Source of the DNA: Chitinophaga pinensis
GTDB taxonomy: Bacteria > Bacteroidota > Bacteroidia > Chitinophagales > CAMDFR01
Direction: 5' to 3'
Assembly: GCA_945897725.1 (NCBI GenBank)
Contig: CAMDFR010000001.1
Coordinates: forward strand, 186,001-250,000
Length of the DNA stretch: 64,000 nt
In this document: positions 45,763 to 55,370 of the stretch, piece by piece
Position numbering within the stretch: position 1 is the first letter of the stretch
Layout of the letters: each line of letters begins with the position of its first letter
Notes under the pieces: generated by a model
Databases searched by the model: none
The model's input: the letters and a program-made list of their open reading frames with translations, nothing else
What the model was told of the DNA's origin: nothing
Translations under genes and position numbers: made by a program

Positions 45763-48372
45763 ATGAGAATCATTATTTTATTTTTCGTACTCTTACCTAC
45801 TTTGTGCTTTTCACAATTCACTGATGATTTTAGTGATTTTGAATTCTTGTCTACCCCCACTTGGTTTGGTGATATTGATAGCTTTAATGCCACTACCGGT
45901 GAATTGAACAGCGCAGGACCAAATGCATCTGCAGTTATCTCGCTGGCTACAAACAATACAATGATTGACAATACCGAATGGCACTTCAAACTTTCATTAG
46001 GCTTCAATCCAAGCACAACTAATTTTGTGAAAGTGTACCTTGTTTCCAGTGCATCAAACATTGAGGCTTCATTGAATGGCTATTATATTAAATTTGGAGA
46101 AACGGGAAATGATTCCATCTGCATTTATCGACAAGATGGACTTAGTTCTACACTAGTGTTTAAAGGCATACATTCGATAATGCCTGCCTCGTCAACAAGT
46201 AATTCTGTGGGCGTAAAAGTTATTAGAGATGCGATTGGCAACTGGGATGTATCTGCTGATAATACAGGTGGTACAGCCTATGTGAGCGAGGGTAGTTTTT
46301 TGGATAATACTTATTCTACAACATCCTATTTTGGCGTTATTTGTGATTACGGAACAGCAAGTCGAGCCACTTTATATCATTTCGATAACTTCTATGTAGG
46401 TAATATTATTTTTGATGTTGACCCGCCCATCATAGAAAAAGTAGTGCTTTCCAATTTAAACACCGTAAGTCTTTTGTTTAATGAATATATTGACACTACA
46501 GGTGCCTTATCAAACATGCATTATTCATTGTCACCATCAAGTATTTCAAATCCAACATCGGTTTCCATTGATTCTGTGAATAAAAGAATGATTCATCTAT
46601 TTTTTGGTAGCGCGTTGATGGCTGGAACGAACTATACCCTGAATACCAATGGAGTCAATGACCTCGCGAGCAATACCATGCTTTCTGATGTGCATTCTTT
46701 TTATGTTCCAAATAAAAATGACATTGTTATCAATGAAATTTATGCAGACCCAGATTCAACAGTTAGCGCCTTACCCAATGCAGAATTTATAGAACTTTAT
46801 AATCGATCGGCCTATACCATCTCCTTACAAAGCTGGCAATTGCTTGACGCTTCAACCATCGGCAGTGTTGGTGCTTTTTTTCAAAACCTTTCACTAGCCC
46901 CTGATGCATATGTAACAATTTGTGATTGGGACGACACCCTTAGATTTCTTCCCTATGGTAGGACTTTTGGTGTTGATCGTTTTCCGTCATTAAACAATAC
47001 CGATGACGAATTATTACTTCAGGATAATTTTGGCCGGGCCATCAATTATGTACATTACGACGAGAAATGGTACAAAGATGATAACAAAAAAAATGGAGGC
47101 TATAGTCTTGAAAGAATGGACCCTTCTAAGTATTGTGTAGCAGAGGAAAATTGGATGGCCTCTCAAGATACGAGAGGAGGCAGTCCAGCCGCAATAAACT
47201 CTGTGGCTAAGGCTATTGCAGATTCTACCCTGCCGGGATTATTCCGTGCTGCGTTTGTTGATTCTTTTACCATTGATTTGATTTTTTCAGAACCACTTGA
47301 CGAATTGGTTGCTCTTAATATTTTAAACTATCAGATAGACAATGGTCTTTCAATTGGTGCCATACAGTTCACGTCCTTCACTTCTGACCGAGTAAGAGTT
47401 TCGTTTCTTTCTGCGATGTCGCCTGGTATTATTTACACAGTTACATTGTCGAACATCACGGATTGTAGTGGAAACCCCATCGGTTTAATGAATGTTGCGA
47501 AGTTCGGCATCCCTCAAAAAATTGACAAAAACGACCTAGTCATAAATGAGATTCTTTTTAATCCTGTTTCAGGTGGCTATGATTTTGTTGAATTATACAA
47601 CAGAACCAATAAAATTCTAGACTTAAAAAATCTCAAATTATTGGAGGCAAATCCTGCTGATTCTTTAGTATATACAGATAATGTCATCATTACCGCTGAG
47701 TCTTTTTTGGTGCTTCCCGATGAATATGTAGTGCTATCAGAAAATATCCAAAATATCAGTGACCAATATTTTGTACCACATCTTAGCAATTTATTACAAG
47801 TGAATGGCATGTCCAATTACGATGACAACGATGGAATAATCGAACTGTACCAAACCCTCTTAACCATCGACAAATTGAGCTATTCACATAATTGGCACTT
47901 TGCCTTATTGGATATTGAAGATGGGGTAAGTCTTGAGCGGATTGACTATAATCAAGCAACTCAACAAGAAAGCAACTGGCACAGCGCTGCAAAAACAGTC
48001 GGTTTCGCCACACCAACTTATCAAAATTCAGAATTTATAGGAAATAGCAATCAAGATAATGTGATTACAATTGACCCCTTGGTTTTTACACCAGATGAAG
48101 ATGGAAACAATGATGTAGCCGGCATCAATTTTAAATTTGATCAACCTGGCTATATGCTTTCTATTAGAATTTATGATGCCAACGGACGATTAACAAAATC
48201 ATTGGTGAATAATGAATTGGTTGCTATCGAAGGGAGATATACTTGGGATGGAACAAATGACAATCGAGAAAAATCACGCATTGGTGTTTATATTGCATAT
48301 ACCGAAATTTTTGATTTATCGGGAAAGGTAAAACACTATAAAAGCAAAATTATATTGGCAAGTAAGTTCTAG
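45763..48372 (+). CDS. Large secreted lamin-tail-domain protein
   Basis: An 869-residue exported protein. Signal peptide 1-18; an N-terminal beta-sandwich (about 25-215) that ends with FDNFYVGNI and resembles lectin-like domains; an Ig-like domain of the SbsA type (about 220-315); a first lamin-tail domain at about 319-470 (NDIVINEIYADPDS, AEFIELYNRS); a second Ig-like domain; a second lamin-tail domain at about 588-740 (NDLVINEILFNP, YDFVELYNRT); and a C-terminal FlgD/gliding-type domain from about 768 (FTPDEDGNNDV, YTWDGTND, GVYIAYTEIFDLSG) that serves as a T9SS-linked sorting domain. Likely a surface or secreted protein; no nuclease or other enzyme core is visible. Confidence 0.83.
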   Translation: MRIIILFFVLLPTLCFSQFTDDFSDFEFLSTPTWFGDIDSFNATTGELNSAGPNASAVISLATNNTMIDNTEWHFKLSLGFNPSTTNFVKVYLVSSASNIEASLNGYYIKFGETGNDSICIYRQDGLSSTLVFKGIHSIMPASSTSNSVGVKVIRDAIGNWDVSADNTGGTAYVSEGSFLDNTYSTTSYFGVICDYGTASRATLYHFDNFYVGNIIFDVDPPIIEKVVLSNLNTVSLLFNEYIDTTGALSNMHYSLSPSSISNPTSVSIDSVNKRMIHLFFGSALMAGTNYTLNTNGVNDLASNTMLSDVHSFYVPNKNDIVINEIYADPDSTVSALPNAEFIELYNRSAYTISLQSWQLLDASTIGSVGAFFQNLSLAPDAYVTICDWDDTLRFLPYGRTFGVDRFPSLNNTDDELLLQDNFGRAINYVHYDEKWYKDDNKKNGGYSLERMDPSKYCVAEENWMASQDTRGGSPAAINSVAKAIADSTLPGLFRAAFVDSFTIDLIFSEPLDELVALNILNYQIDNGLSIGAIQFTSFTSDRVRVSFLSAMSPGIIYTVTLSNITDCSGNPIGLMNVAKFGIPQKIDKNDLVINEILFNPVSGGYDFVELYNRTNKILDLKNLKLLEANPADSLVYTDNVIITAESFLVLPDEYVVLSENIQNISDQYFVPHLSNLLQVNGMSNYDDNDGIIELYQTLLTIDKLSYSHNWHFALLDIEDGVSLERIDYNQATQQESNWHSAAKTVGFATPTYQNSEFIGNSNQDNVITIDPLVFTPDEDGNNDVAGINFKFDQPGYMLSIRIYDANGRLTKSLVNNELVAIEGRYTWDGTNDNREKSRIGVYIAYTEIFDLSGKVKHYKSKIILASKF

Positions 48373-48481
48373 AAAGCCCGAAAATCAATATAATCATCCT
48401 GAGTATAGTTGTTATAGAAGGAAGAAAAAAATCAGATTGGGGAATATTTATCTTCCTCTTCCCTCTACAACATATTTCATT

Positions 48482-48733
48482 TTAAACCAAAGTCTCTAAA
48501 TCTTGCTGGCGTTTGCCCAATTTCTGACTGTAGTTCAGAATTATTTTAATACTAGAAAGTGAGGGGTTTTTCATGTCGGAATCTAGATGGTGCATCACCT
48601 CTTCAATATCATCATAATTTTCCTTCAAAGCAGCATCAGTTTCAATGGCTGTTTTAATTTCTGCTTGTTCAAAGGAGTCTTTTTCACCGTAGTGGAGTAG
48701 AATTAAATCTTCAGGAGTAAAATTTTGTTTCAT
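48482..48733 (-). CDS. Small acidic partner of the ECF sigma factor
   Basis: An 83-residue acidic helical protein without membrane segment. It begins MKQNFTPEDLILLHYGEKDSF. Short proteins of this type with an N-terminal helix and LLHYGE-like stretch are common just downstream of ECF sigma factors in Bacteroidota, where larger versions act as anti-sigma factors; here there is no membrane anchor or zinc ligand. An anti-sigma or sigma-assisting role is inferred from position. It lies 162 bases downstream of the sigma gene, with a hairpin in between. Confidence 0.7.
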   Translation of the reverse strand: MKQNFTPEDLILLHYGEKDSFEQAEIKTAIETDAALKENYDDIEEVMHHLDSDMKNPSLSSIKIILNYSQKLGKRQQDLETLV

Positions 48734-48840
48734 TATGTATCTTTTAGTTGATTTTATTATTAAACGCGTTTACATTTTAAATATTGTGCAGACCTATGAG
48801 ATATTAAAATGATTGTTCTTGTTCTTCTCAAACAAAATAC

Positions 48841-48873
48841 AAATTGAGAGCAAGCAAAGCTTACTCTCAATTT
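48841..48873 (-). terminator. Hairpin between the sigma gene and its small partner
   Basis: AAATTGAGAG (48841-48850) pairs with CTCTCAATTT (48864-48873), with an inner AAGC/GCTT stem. The minus-strand tail is only moderately T-rich, so it may be a partial terminator that sets the ratio of the two genes. Confidence 0.6.
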
Positions 48874-48895
48874 ATATCATTATAGACTCTAGACA

Positions 48896-49480
48896 CTAAA
48901 ACTGAATTTGTTTTTCGTCAATCATTTTTCTAAGCCGCAAAAGGCCATATCGCATTCTACCGAGTGAAGTATTGATGCTAACCCCTGTCATCTCAGCAAT
49001 TTCTTTAAAGCTGAAATTGAGATAGTGACGCATTACAATGACCTCTCTTTGCTCTTCAGGTAATAAATCTACTAGGGCACGAAGCTTGTTGGAATGCTGT
49101 TCGTATATCAACTTATCTTCTGCGTTATTAGCATCTGAAAATTTTAATACATTGAATATATCGTTTCCATCACTATCTGTGATTTTAGGAGCTCTTTTAA
49201 CTCGTCTAAAATGATCAAGACACAAATTATGACCAATACGAATAACCCATGGCAAGAACTTGCCCTGCTCATCGTATTTACCATTTCGTAGAGTATCTAC
49301 AACTTTAATAAAGGTGTCTTGAAAAATGTCTTCAGCCAATACTGTATCTCTTACAGTCATGTAAATAGATGAAAACACTTTTGTTTTGTGACGGTGAATG
49401 AGTCTTTCTAAAGCCAACTCTTTTCCTCCAAGATATTGAACTATCAACTCTTGATCTGTAGCAAGGTGTGCACTTTTCAT
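48896..49480 (-). CDS. ECF-type RNA polymerase sigma factor
   Basis: A 194-residue sigma-70-family factor of the extracytoplasmic-function class. Region 2 is at about 22-90 (LIHRHKTKVFSSIYMTVRDTVLAEDIFQDTFIKV, then WVIRIGHNLCLDHFRR) and region 4 at about 130-185 (LPEEQREVIVMRHYLNFSFKEIAEM, INTSLGRMRYGLLRLRK). Residues 95-120 form a variable linker. It resembles the SigP-like factors that control T9SS genes in Bacteroidota; that assignment is inference, helped by the many T9SS genes here. No membrane anti-sigma gene follows, only the 83-residue protein. Confidence 0.92.
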   Translation of the reverse strand: MKSAHLATDQELIVQYLGGKELALERLIHRHKTKVFSSIYMTVRDTVLAEDIFQDTFIKVVDTLRNGKYDEQGKFLPWVIRIGHNLCLDHFRRVKRAPKITDSDGNDIFNVLKFSDANNAEDKLIYEQHSNKLRALVDLLPEEQREVIVMRHYLNFSFKEIAEMTGVSINTSLGRMRYGLLRLRKMIDEKQIQF

Positions 49481-49862
49481 CTGATTGTTTAGTTTAGGTG
49501 AATAAATAATACTAAACGTAGAGTTATAACGATGGCTATAAAAGTTAAATTAAATAAATAAAATACAAGTAGAGAGTAAGTGCTATACAGAAACTGGATT
49601 GGTAATGTAGAAGTGTGCTATTATTATATATATTTAACACTAATCTACAACAATAAAATTAAAATCCAAATTTTTTTTGTAAAAATTAAAAATTCTTAAA
49701 TCATCATACAGAAAATACCATCTAGGTTTACCAATCGCTGTTGAAGTTTGGCTTGTTCATTATAGATAAGATCTGTAAACTTTTTTAGGATGAGTCAATG
49801 AGGCGAAAAATCTTTTGTTGTTGGTGGAAAACACAATAGACAACAAGAGGAAAATATAGGAC

Positions 49863-49870
49863 TATATTTG
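49863..49870 (+). promoter_or_regulatory. Promoter -7 element of the symporter-like gene
   Basis: TATATTTG predicts a start near 49875, 16 bases before the TTG codon at 49891. The remainder of the 410-base gap from 49481 is AT-rich, and I see no other gene or hairpin in it. Confidence 0.5.
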
Positions 49871-49890
49871 TACAGGAAAAAAGTTTTAGT

Positions 49891-51309
49891 TTGGGAATTA
49901 CAAAGAAAATATCAGCCAATAGTTGGTTTGAATCCGCTAAAGCATCTTCGTTCTTGTTGCTATTATTTTCATTTATTCCATCCATTAATATAGCCTTTAA
50001 TTTTGGAGCTTACGACACCATTAGGAGTAGCGAAAATCTTGAGGTGATTCTCTTCATCATTCAAGGAATTATTGGTCTTGCCTTCGGTATAACATTCTTC
50101 GCTCCTTTGTGGGCAGGACTACCTTTGAAAACGGAAAACGACTTTATAAGTTTTCGTTACTCCGGGAAATATCTAACTCCGTTAAAAAACACCAGGTCTA
50201 TCCTTTTGGGAGTATTTATCATCCCTTTGTTAATGGCACTGGTGATTAAAAATCCACTTGAAATTTTTAAAGAATACGGCCTTTCTAATCAAATACTTTA
50301 CTGCACTGTTTTTACTTTTTTATGTTTATATGGTTTAAAAAACAGTTTCCAGCAGCGATTAAAATTAGATTTTCTTATGGGAATTTTCTTCTTGATGGCA
50401 TGCTTAATTTCAATAGTGTTTTTGCTTCAATCTAGTGAACTGAGTCATGTAAAAATTCCAATAAATACAAAATCAATTGCCAAGTCGAATATCATCTTTG
50501 TTGTTTTGATTGGTTGGTGGTTCGCTAACATTGTTGACTTCCCTGATATGCGCGCGCAAAAACTCCTTTCCGCGTCTTCAAATAAAACAGGTTATTTTTC
50601 TTTTCTATTCGGAAATGGTCTTATAATGGTTATTCAAGGTGTGTTTATTTGTTTATATGCCCTGTTTAGATTTCACTCCTCAACAACTGTTGAGATACTT
50701 TGTTTGAGCATCCTTATTGTTTCGTGTATTGTTCAACTTATGAATCTGCAACATTGGGGTGGGAGTTTGATGCATACCTTTTTCAGAGAATCAATCTCCA
50801 ATCAACGAATTAGAAACTTCATACCTATGGTTATTTCCATAGTTATTGCATATTTAATATGCCTGCTAACAGAGAGTATTTTCAATATTATTCAGGGCAT
50901 TCTTTTTTTTACAGCAGGTGTTGGTCCCGTATATATATTACGCTGGGTTTATTACAGAGTAAATGCGATTACCCAACTCACCGCTATGATTAGCTCTTTG
51001 GTTTTAGGTTTAACATATATATTCTTGAAAAATTTTAATCTCTTTAACTTTTCAGCATTCACGGTATTTAATCTATCTACAACCAATTCGGCGATCGTTA
51101 TTATAGGGTTAATAAATTGTCTCACTTGGGGAGTGGTTATGCTGGCCAGCCAGCGCGAAGAAGAAAACAAACTGGCCAAAGAACGCATTCAACAAATACA
51201 TGCGAACTTACAAAATAATGTAAGTGTTAAAACGTTCCAATTTATTCTAACAACATTCCTTCTATTGCTTCTATTCTTTGGTCCTTATTTATTGTTAATA
51301 GGCATATAG
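49891..51309 (+). CDS. Sodium:solute symporter-like membrane protein
   Basis: A 472-residue protein with about 12-13 hydrophobic segments in the SSS (LeuT-fold) pattern: WWFANIVDFPDMRAQKLLSA near residue 210, a large intramembrane loop, and GVGPVYILRWVYYRVNAITQL near 345-365, which matches the Bacteroidota branch of the family. The substrate is unknown. No ATG precedes the first membrane segment; the frame is open from 49840, and TTG 49891 is the best start, 16 bases after the predicted transcription start. Its 3' end overlaps the convergent gene at 51295. Confidence 0.8.
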   Translation: MGITKKISANSWFESAKASSFLLLLFSFIPSINIAFNFGAYDTIRSSENLEVILFIIQGIIGLAFGITFFAPLWAGLPLKTENDFISFRYSGKYLTPLKNTRSILLGVFIIPLLMALVIKNPLEIFKEYGLSNQILYCTVFTFLCLYGLKNSFQQRLKLDFLMGIFFLMACLISIVFLLQSSELSHVKIPINTKSIAKSNIIFVVLIGWWFANIVDFPDMRAQKLLSASSNKTGYFSFLFGNGLIMVIQGVFICLYALFRFHSSTTVEILCLSILIVSCIVQLMNLQHWGGSLMHTFFRESISNQRIRNFIPMVISIVIAYLICLLTESIFNIIQGILFFTAGVGPVYILRWVYYRVNAITQLTAMISSLVLGLTYIFLKNFNLFNFSAFTVFNLSTTNSAIVIIGLINCLTWGVVMLASQREEENKLAKERIQQIHANLQNNVSVKTFQFILTTFLLLLLFFGPYLLLIGI

Positions 51310-52428
51310 AAAACTCTTATGAATGCCCATCGTCGATTGAAAAAATAATTCGTTCTGCTTTCGCGATTCTTTATTTAAGAGAAAAACGGCAGATGAATAG
51401 TAGGCATTAGACCAAGAAGAAGGTTGTAGAATAGGCAAATTTGGAGCGTGGTTCACTTGGCATAAAAGAGCATAAATGGGAACTTGAAACTCATAGTCCA
51501 TAATAGGTTGCTTCAGTAAAAAAAGCATCGCTTGTAAAATATTTTTATGTTCCAATATAAAATTTGAAACACCCGCATATAAAACTCCTCTAGCGAATCG
51601 TCCTAACACAGCTAATTCTTCTGACTTTTTTGAACAATTACAAAACATTGAATAGGCGGCCTCCGACAATGCGCCAACCTCTTTTTCTTGTTGGGCAATT
51701 TGCTTTGTCTTTACTTTTAAAAGTTCTATCTCAAGTGCTCGCGCATTCAAATGAATATTGCCAAAGTTCTCCTGCAAAAGCGAACTGTTTTTTTTAATAT
51801 TCGTCTTCTTAAGGGAAAGAATATCTTTTCTTAATGAATACAATTCAACAAAATGCTTTTCAGAATCGTTAGCAAGTGGTAAGAAAAATTCATTTAATGA
51901 ATTCCGATAATTTCCTGAAACATCGTCCTCATCTATAAAGGTCAGAAAAAATGATTCTCTGCCTAACTGTGAACTCGCCAATTGAGAGAGCGCCTGTTTA
52001 CTAACACATATGTTTTCGAGAAGGGCCCTAGACAAATCCTTAGAAAAAACCTTAGCAGAAAATGAGTTTTCAACCATTTGTAAATAGAGCAAGGAAGCTT
52101 CGCTTAGTTTTTTATCAGAAAGTGCGCGTTCAAACGAAAATTGCAAATCAAAAGGTACGATTGATTCCAAGTTTTTACTTGATTCAAATAATAAAAACTC
52201 CTTAAAATTAGAATATCCTAAAATAGACACTAAATCATTTAATGTACCTTCTCTTGGGCTTGTATGTAGGGTTGCTAATCCGAAGATGCGAGATAGGGTA
52301 GAATACGAAATATAGACGCCCCGTAACTTTAGCCAAGTATCAAGGCGCTTACATCCCATCACACCATCCAATGCTATACCCGTCCTTTTCTGCAGCGCTT
52401 CTTTTAAAAGTATAATTTCTCCCTTCAT
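51295..52428 (-). CDS. Unrecognised protein with HTH-like N-terminus and helical repeats
   Basis: A 377-residue cytoplasmic protein I cannot place. The N-terminal 75 residues (KRLDTWLKLRGVYISYSTLSR around 26-46, then LNDLVSILGYSNFKEFLLFE) look like a helix-turn-helix-type domain seen in some Bacteroidota regulators. The rest is alpha-helical and repeat-like, as in TPR proteins (LSEASLLYLQMVENSFSAKV). It could be a regulator with a protein-binding body. A promoter on the minus strand (TTTG 52467-52464, 23 bases, TAGCTTTG 52440-52433) predicts a start at the ATG, so a leaderless mRNA. Confidence 0.7.
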   Translation of the reverse strand: MKGEIILLKEALQKRTGIALDGVMGCKRLDTWLKLRGVYISYSTLSRIFGLATLHTSPREGTLNDLVSILGYSNFKEFLLFESSKNLESIVPFDLQFSFERALSDKKLSEASLLYLQMVENSFSAKVFSKDLSRALLENICVSKQALSQLASSQLGRESFFLTFIDEDDVSGNYRNSLNEFFLPLANDSEKHFVELYSLRKDILSLKKTNIKKNSSLLQENFGNIHLNARALEIELLKVKTKQIAQQEKEVGALSEAAYSMFCNCSKKSEELAVLGRFARGVLYAGVSNFILEHKNILQAMLFLLKQPIMDYEFQVPIYALLCQVNHAPNLPILQPSSWSNAYYSSAVFLLNKESRKQNELFFQSTMGIHKSFLYAY

Positions 52429-52432
52429 AAGT

Positions 52433-52467
52433 CAAAGCTAATAATTACGCTTAACTAATTCTGCAAA
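52433..52467 (-). promoter_or_regulatory. Promoter of the 377-residue gene (predicted leaderless)
   Basis: Minus-strand TTTG (52467-52464), 23-base spacer, TAGCTTTG (52440-52433). The start expected 4-5 bases on falls at ATG 52428. Confidence 0.5.
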
Positions 52468-52470
52468 AGA

Positions 52471-52502
52471 TGAAATGAAATAAAATGAAATAAAATGAAA
52501 TG
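52471..52502. repeat. Short 10-bp tandem repeat
   Basis: Three successive copies of a unit close to TAAAATGAAA, the first with one change, lie just upstream of the leftward promoter at 52433-52467. The 10-bp period places the copies on one face of the helix. The rest of the 52429-52724 gap holds a -7-like TAAATTTG at 52524-52531 and a doubtful 42-codon frame at 52540-52668. Confidence 0.6.
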
Positions 52503-52724
52503 GTCATAAAATTTGATTCAAAGTAAATTTGGTTCCTATATGCACCAAAAACAAACAAGGGGACAAAAGCTCTACAGAAGAACATCTGACTTCTTCGAAA
52601 CTAAACTTCAGATTGATTTTACAATGACCCAAGATTCAGAATCAGGAACTCTTGTTTCAAATTTTTGAGCCAGAACCCACTTTAATTAAATACAAATAAA
52701 TTAACTAAATCAAAATTCAAAAAA

Positions 52725-54680
52725 ATGAAAGTAATAATAATTCTACTTGCAAGTTTATCATTGTCAATTAGTGCTTTTTCTCAAAAACTCGTAAAAACAT
52801 ACTGGGATTCTTACAATACGAAAATCCAATCGGAGTATTACGAAAACGCCAATGGCATAGCGAATGGTGCTGTTAAAAGGTATTTCTATGATGGTGGCAT
52901 CTTTATGCAAGGTACATTTAAAGATAATTATCCAATCGGAAAATGGACAGAATATTATCCAAGTGGTAAAATACATAAAATAAAAACTTATACAACACCT
53001 GGCTATGCAGATTTTACCGTGAGAGATGGTAAAGTCATTTCATATTATGAAGATGGTAAAACTATTGAGCGTGAGGGAAATATTAAGGATGGAGAATATG
53101 ATGGAGAATACAAAGAATACAATAAAGACGGCACTTTAACGACAGAAGGAAAATATGTAAATGGCGTTCTTGAAAGGACAGGAGAAAGTAAAAGAATATA
53201 TGGTGAACAACAAGCCGCTCCTTTAGCTAACGGATGGACCAAAACAAACCTTGATGTAAGCACATACCGCAATGGTGATTCAATACCACAGGTTCAAGAT
53301 CAAGTTGCTTGGGCAAAATTAACTACTGGTGCTTGGTGTTATACCAATAATGACCCTTCTAATGGAACCAAATACGGAAAGCTATACAATTGGTATGCGG
53401 TAATCGACCCTCGTGGCTTAGCCCCAAAGGGTTACCACATACCAACAGATAAAGAATGGACAACGCTGACGCAATCTGTAGGTGCCGAAAACCTTGCAGG
53501 TGGAAAAATGAAAGCAACAGGCACGCAAGACTGGTACGGCCCCAATACAGGTGCTACAAACGAAAGTGGTTTTTCAGGTCTGCCAGGCGGCATCCGCAAG
53601 TACAATGACGAAAAGGATAACTTCTATCGTCGTTCTTATGGTTATTGGTGGAGTTCTGACTATGCCGTGAGCCGAAAGCTAGATTACCTCAGTGCGTATG
53701 TAATCAGGGAAACCATGGATATGAGGGATGGGCTCTCTGTCCGTTGCGTCAAGAGCGATGAACAACAAGTCTTAAAAGAAGAAGAAGCTTTAAGGATGAA
53801 GAAGGATGAAAGCAATAAAACCATACAAGAAGCTGATAAGGCATACGAAGTAAAGGATTACAAAAAAGCGCTGGAATTATATCAATCAGCTTCTTTCTGG
53901 TTATGGAATGAGAAATATCCTAAAGACAGAATCTTTGAAATAATTGAAAAATTTCAAATCAATAGCAAGTTTATATCTGATTTTGGTAAGAGTGAATACA
54001 ATACTTTCATTAAGGACTTTAACACATTAAAAGCAGACTTCAAAACAAAAAGCGTAAAAGCATACAGCACTGCCACATCTACTTATAACGAACAAACACC
54101 AATAGGATTCAACTCTTGTAGTTGCGTAGAACCTTGGAATGAGAAAAATGCTGAGAACGCAATCGGTTGTTTTGAAAAAAACAAAGAATTTTACGAGCCA
54201 TATCAAAGAGCAATTACGGAGACATTTTTTAAATACAAAGCTGCTCTGGAAAAGGAAAAGGAAAATGCTAATAAGTTAGATGTTATTGTCAAATTTGAAA
54301 ATAATGAGTATAAATTTACTACATACGAAAAAACAACTTTTTTGAATAATCTTAAAGTTGCAAAAGATAATTTTGAGCTCAGTAAATCTTTTAAAACAAA
54401 TTATTTAAAAGCAATAGAAAGTAAAACTAATATCACCAACTTAAACGGACAAAACAAAAAGAATACCTTGTTTAAAAAATACTTAATCGTATATACTGAC
54501 TTAATTGCTAAAATAAACGCATATCCTGGATTAGTTGAAGCAACCGCTCTACTAAAATCATTAAACGCTGTTTCTGACAAAGTAGTGGCTTTATATAGTC
54601 AAGAAACTAAGGATCTGGAGAAAAAATTAAAAGATGCTGAAGCTTCAGAACAAATCCAAACAATTATAGTTGGACAATAA
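52725..54680 (+). CDS. Secreted MORN-repeat / FISUMP-domain protein
   Basis: A 651-residue exported protein. Signal peptide 1-19 (LASLSLSISAFSQ). Residues about 25-150 are MORN/YwqK-type repeats (GAVKRYFYDGGIFMQGTF, GKWTEYYPSGKIHK, DGEYKEYNKDGTLTTEG). Residues about 175-345 are a FISUMP domain (TIGR02145; WCYTNNDPSNGTKYGKLYNW, GYHIPTDKEWTTL, YGYWWSSDYAV, GLSVRCVK), common in Bacteroidota lipoproteins. The C-terminal 300 residues are charged and helical, with one cysteine pair (SCSCVEPWN). Function unknown; FISUMP and MORN parts point to a secreted or surface protein that binds carbohydrate or protein. It is not in an operon. Confidence 0.82.
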   Translation: MKVIIILLASLSLSISAFSQKLVKTYWDSYNTKIQSEYYENANGIANGAVKRYFYDGGIFMQGTFKDNYPIGKWTEYYPSGKIHKIKTYTTPGYADFTVRDGKVISYYEDGKTIEREGNIKDGEYDGEYKEYNKDGTLTTEGKYVNGVLERTGESKRIYGEQQAAPLANGWTKTNLDVSTYRNGDSIPQVQDQVAWAKLTTGAWCYTNNDPSNGTKYGKLYNWYAVIDPRGLAPKGYHIPTDKEWTTLTQSVGAENLAGGKMKATGTQDWYGPNTGATNESGFSGLPGGIRKYNDEKDNFYRRSYGYWWSSDYAVSRKLDYLSAYVIRETMDMRDGLSVRCVKSDEQQVLKEEEALRMKKDESNKTIQEADKAYEVKDYKKALELYQSASFWLWNEKYPKDRIFEIIEKFQINSKFISDFGKSEYNTFIKDFNTLKADFKTKSVKAYSTATSTYNEQTPIGFNSCSCVEPWNEKNAENAIGCFEKNKEFYEPYQRAITETFFKYKAALEKEKENANKLDVIVKFENNEYKFTTYEKTTFLNNLKVAKDNFELSKSFKTNYLKAIESKTNITNLNGQNKKNTLFKKYLIVYTDLIAKINAYPGLVEATALLKSLNAVSDKVVALYSQETKDLEKKLKDAEASEQIQTIIVGQ

Positions 54681-54747
54681 AATCATACGTAGAAGAAAAT
54701 TATAAAAGAAGAAACTTACGCTATGATATCAACTTGTATTTTCTCGG

Positions 54748-54790
54748 CTATCAAAGTTCACCGGCGAGGGACTATGAGGGAAAGTAGCTT
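54748..54790. repeat. REP-like remnant, copy 4
   Basis: The segment GGCGAGGGACTATGAGGGAA (54763-54782) matches GGCGAGGACTATAAGCGAA of the copy at 34950-35070 with few changes, and it is preceded by a GGCTATC motif. The left half is not recognisable. Confidence 0.4.
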
Positions 54791-55370
54791 TTAATCTTGT
54801 TATTAAAACTAAATTCCTTCATTGCTTATAGCAAAGCAAACAGTATATCTTTTTTTAAGTAAATACGATGTTCATCCTTTTTTGAGCGATTGCAAAAAAA
54901 GGATGCAAAAAAGCGCTTCAAAATAATCAGCGGGTATTTTGAATAGGCCGCACAGCGAAGATAATTGAATAAGTTGGTCTATTTGGTTGGTGTATCTGGT
55001 TGTTGAGAGTATTGGATGGGGGACGAATAGCTGAAATCACAATTGTTATGTATCATACCTGTCAATGCGAAACCGCTTACATTTGTGGGTGTGGCAATCT
55101 CATGTTGTTGATCATAAATGATTTTTAAAACAATTTTGATTGCTTTCAGAGGAGGAGATTGCTTCACTTTTTAAAACAGAGAAAAGTTCGAAATGACAGT
55201 CTGATAAAGATGCCACCAAATATTTCTGTCCTACGGCACAAAAAATTTAGAATTCAGGTTAACAGCACATTGCAAACATTTACAAGCCACGCAAGCCGAC
55301 ACACAAACAAAAACTAGTAAAAGAATGCAATTTCGGAGACATACCTTATAATTATTGATACTTGAATGAA

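Noticed and set aside
45759-46061. 100-codon minus-strand frame over the start of the lamin-tail gene
   Set aside because: Antisense shadow; the plus-strand frame has a signal peptide and clear domains.
52471-52502. Short tandem repeat as a CRISPR array
   Set aside because: Units are contiguous 10-mers without spacers.
52540-52668. 42-codon frame before the MORN/FISUMP gene as a gene
   Set aside because: Only a -7-like box supports it; composition is unremarkable, so it is kept as a remark and not called.
54979-55167. 62-codon minus-strand frame
   Set aside because: It begins with GTG, has no known motif or plausible promoter, and lies in gene-poor DNA; too weak to call.
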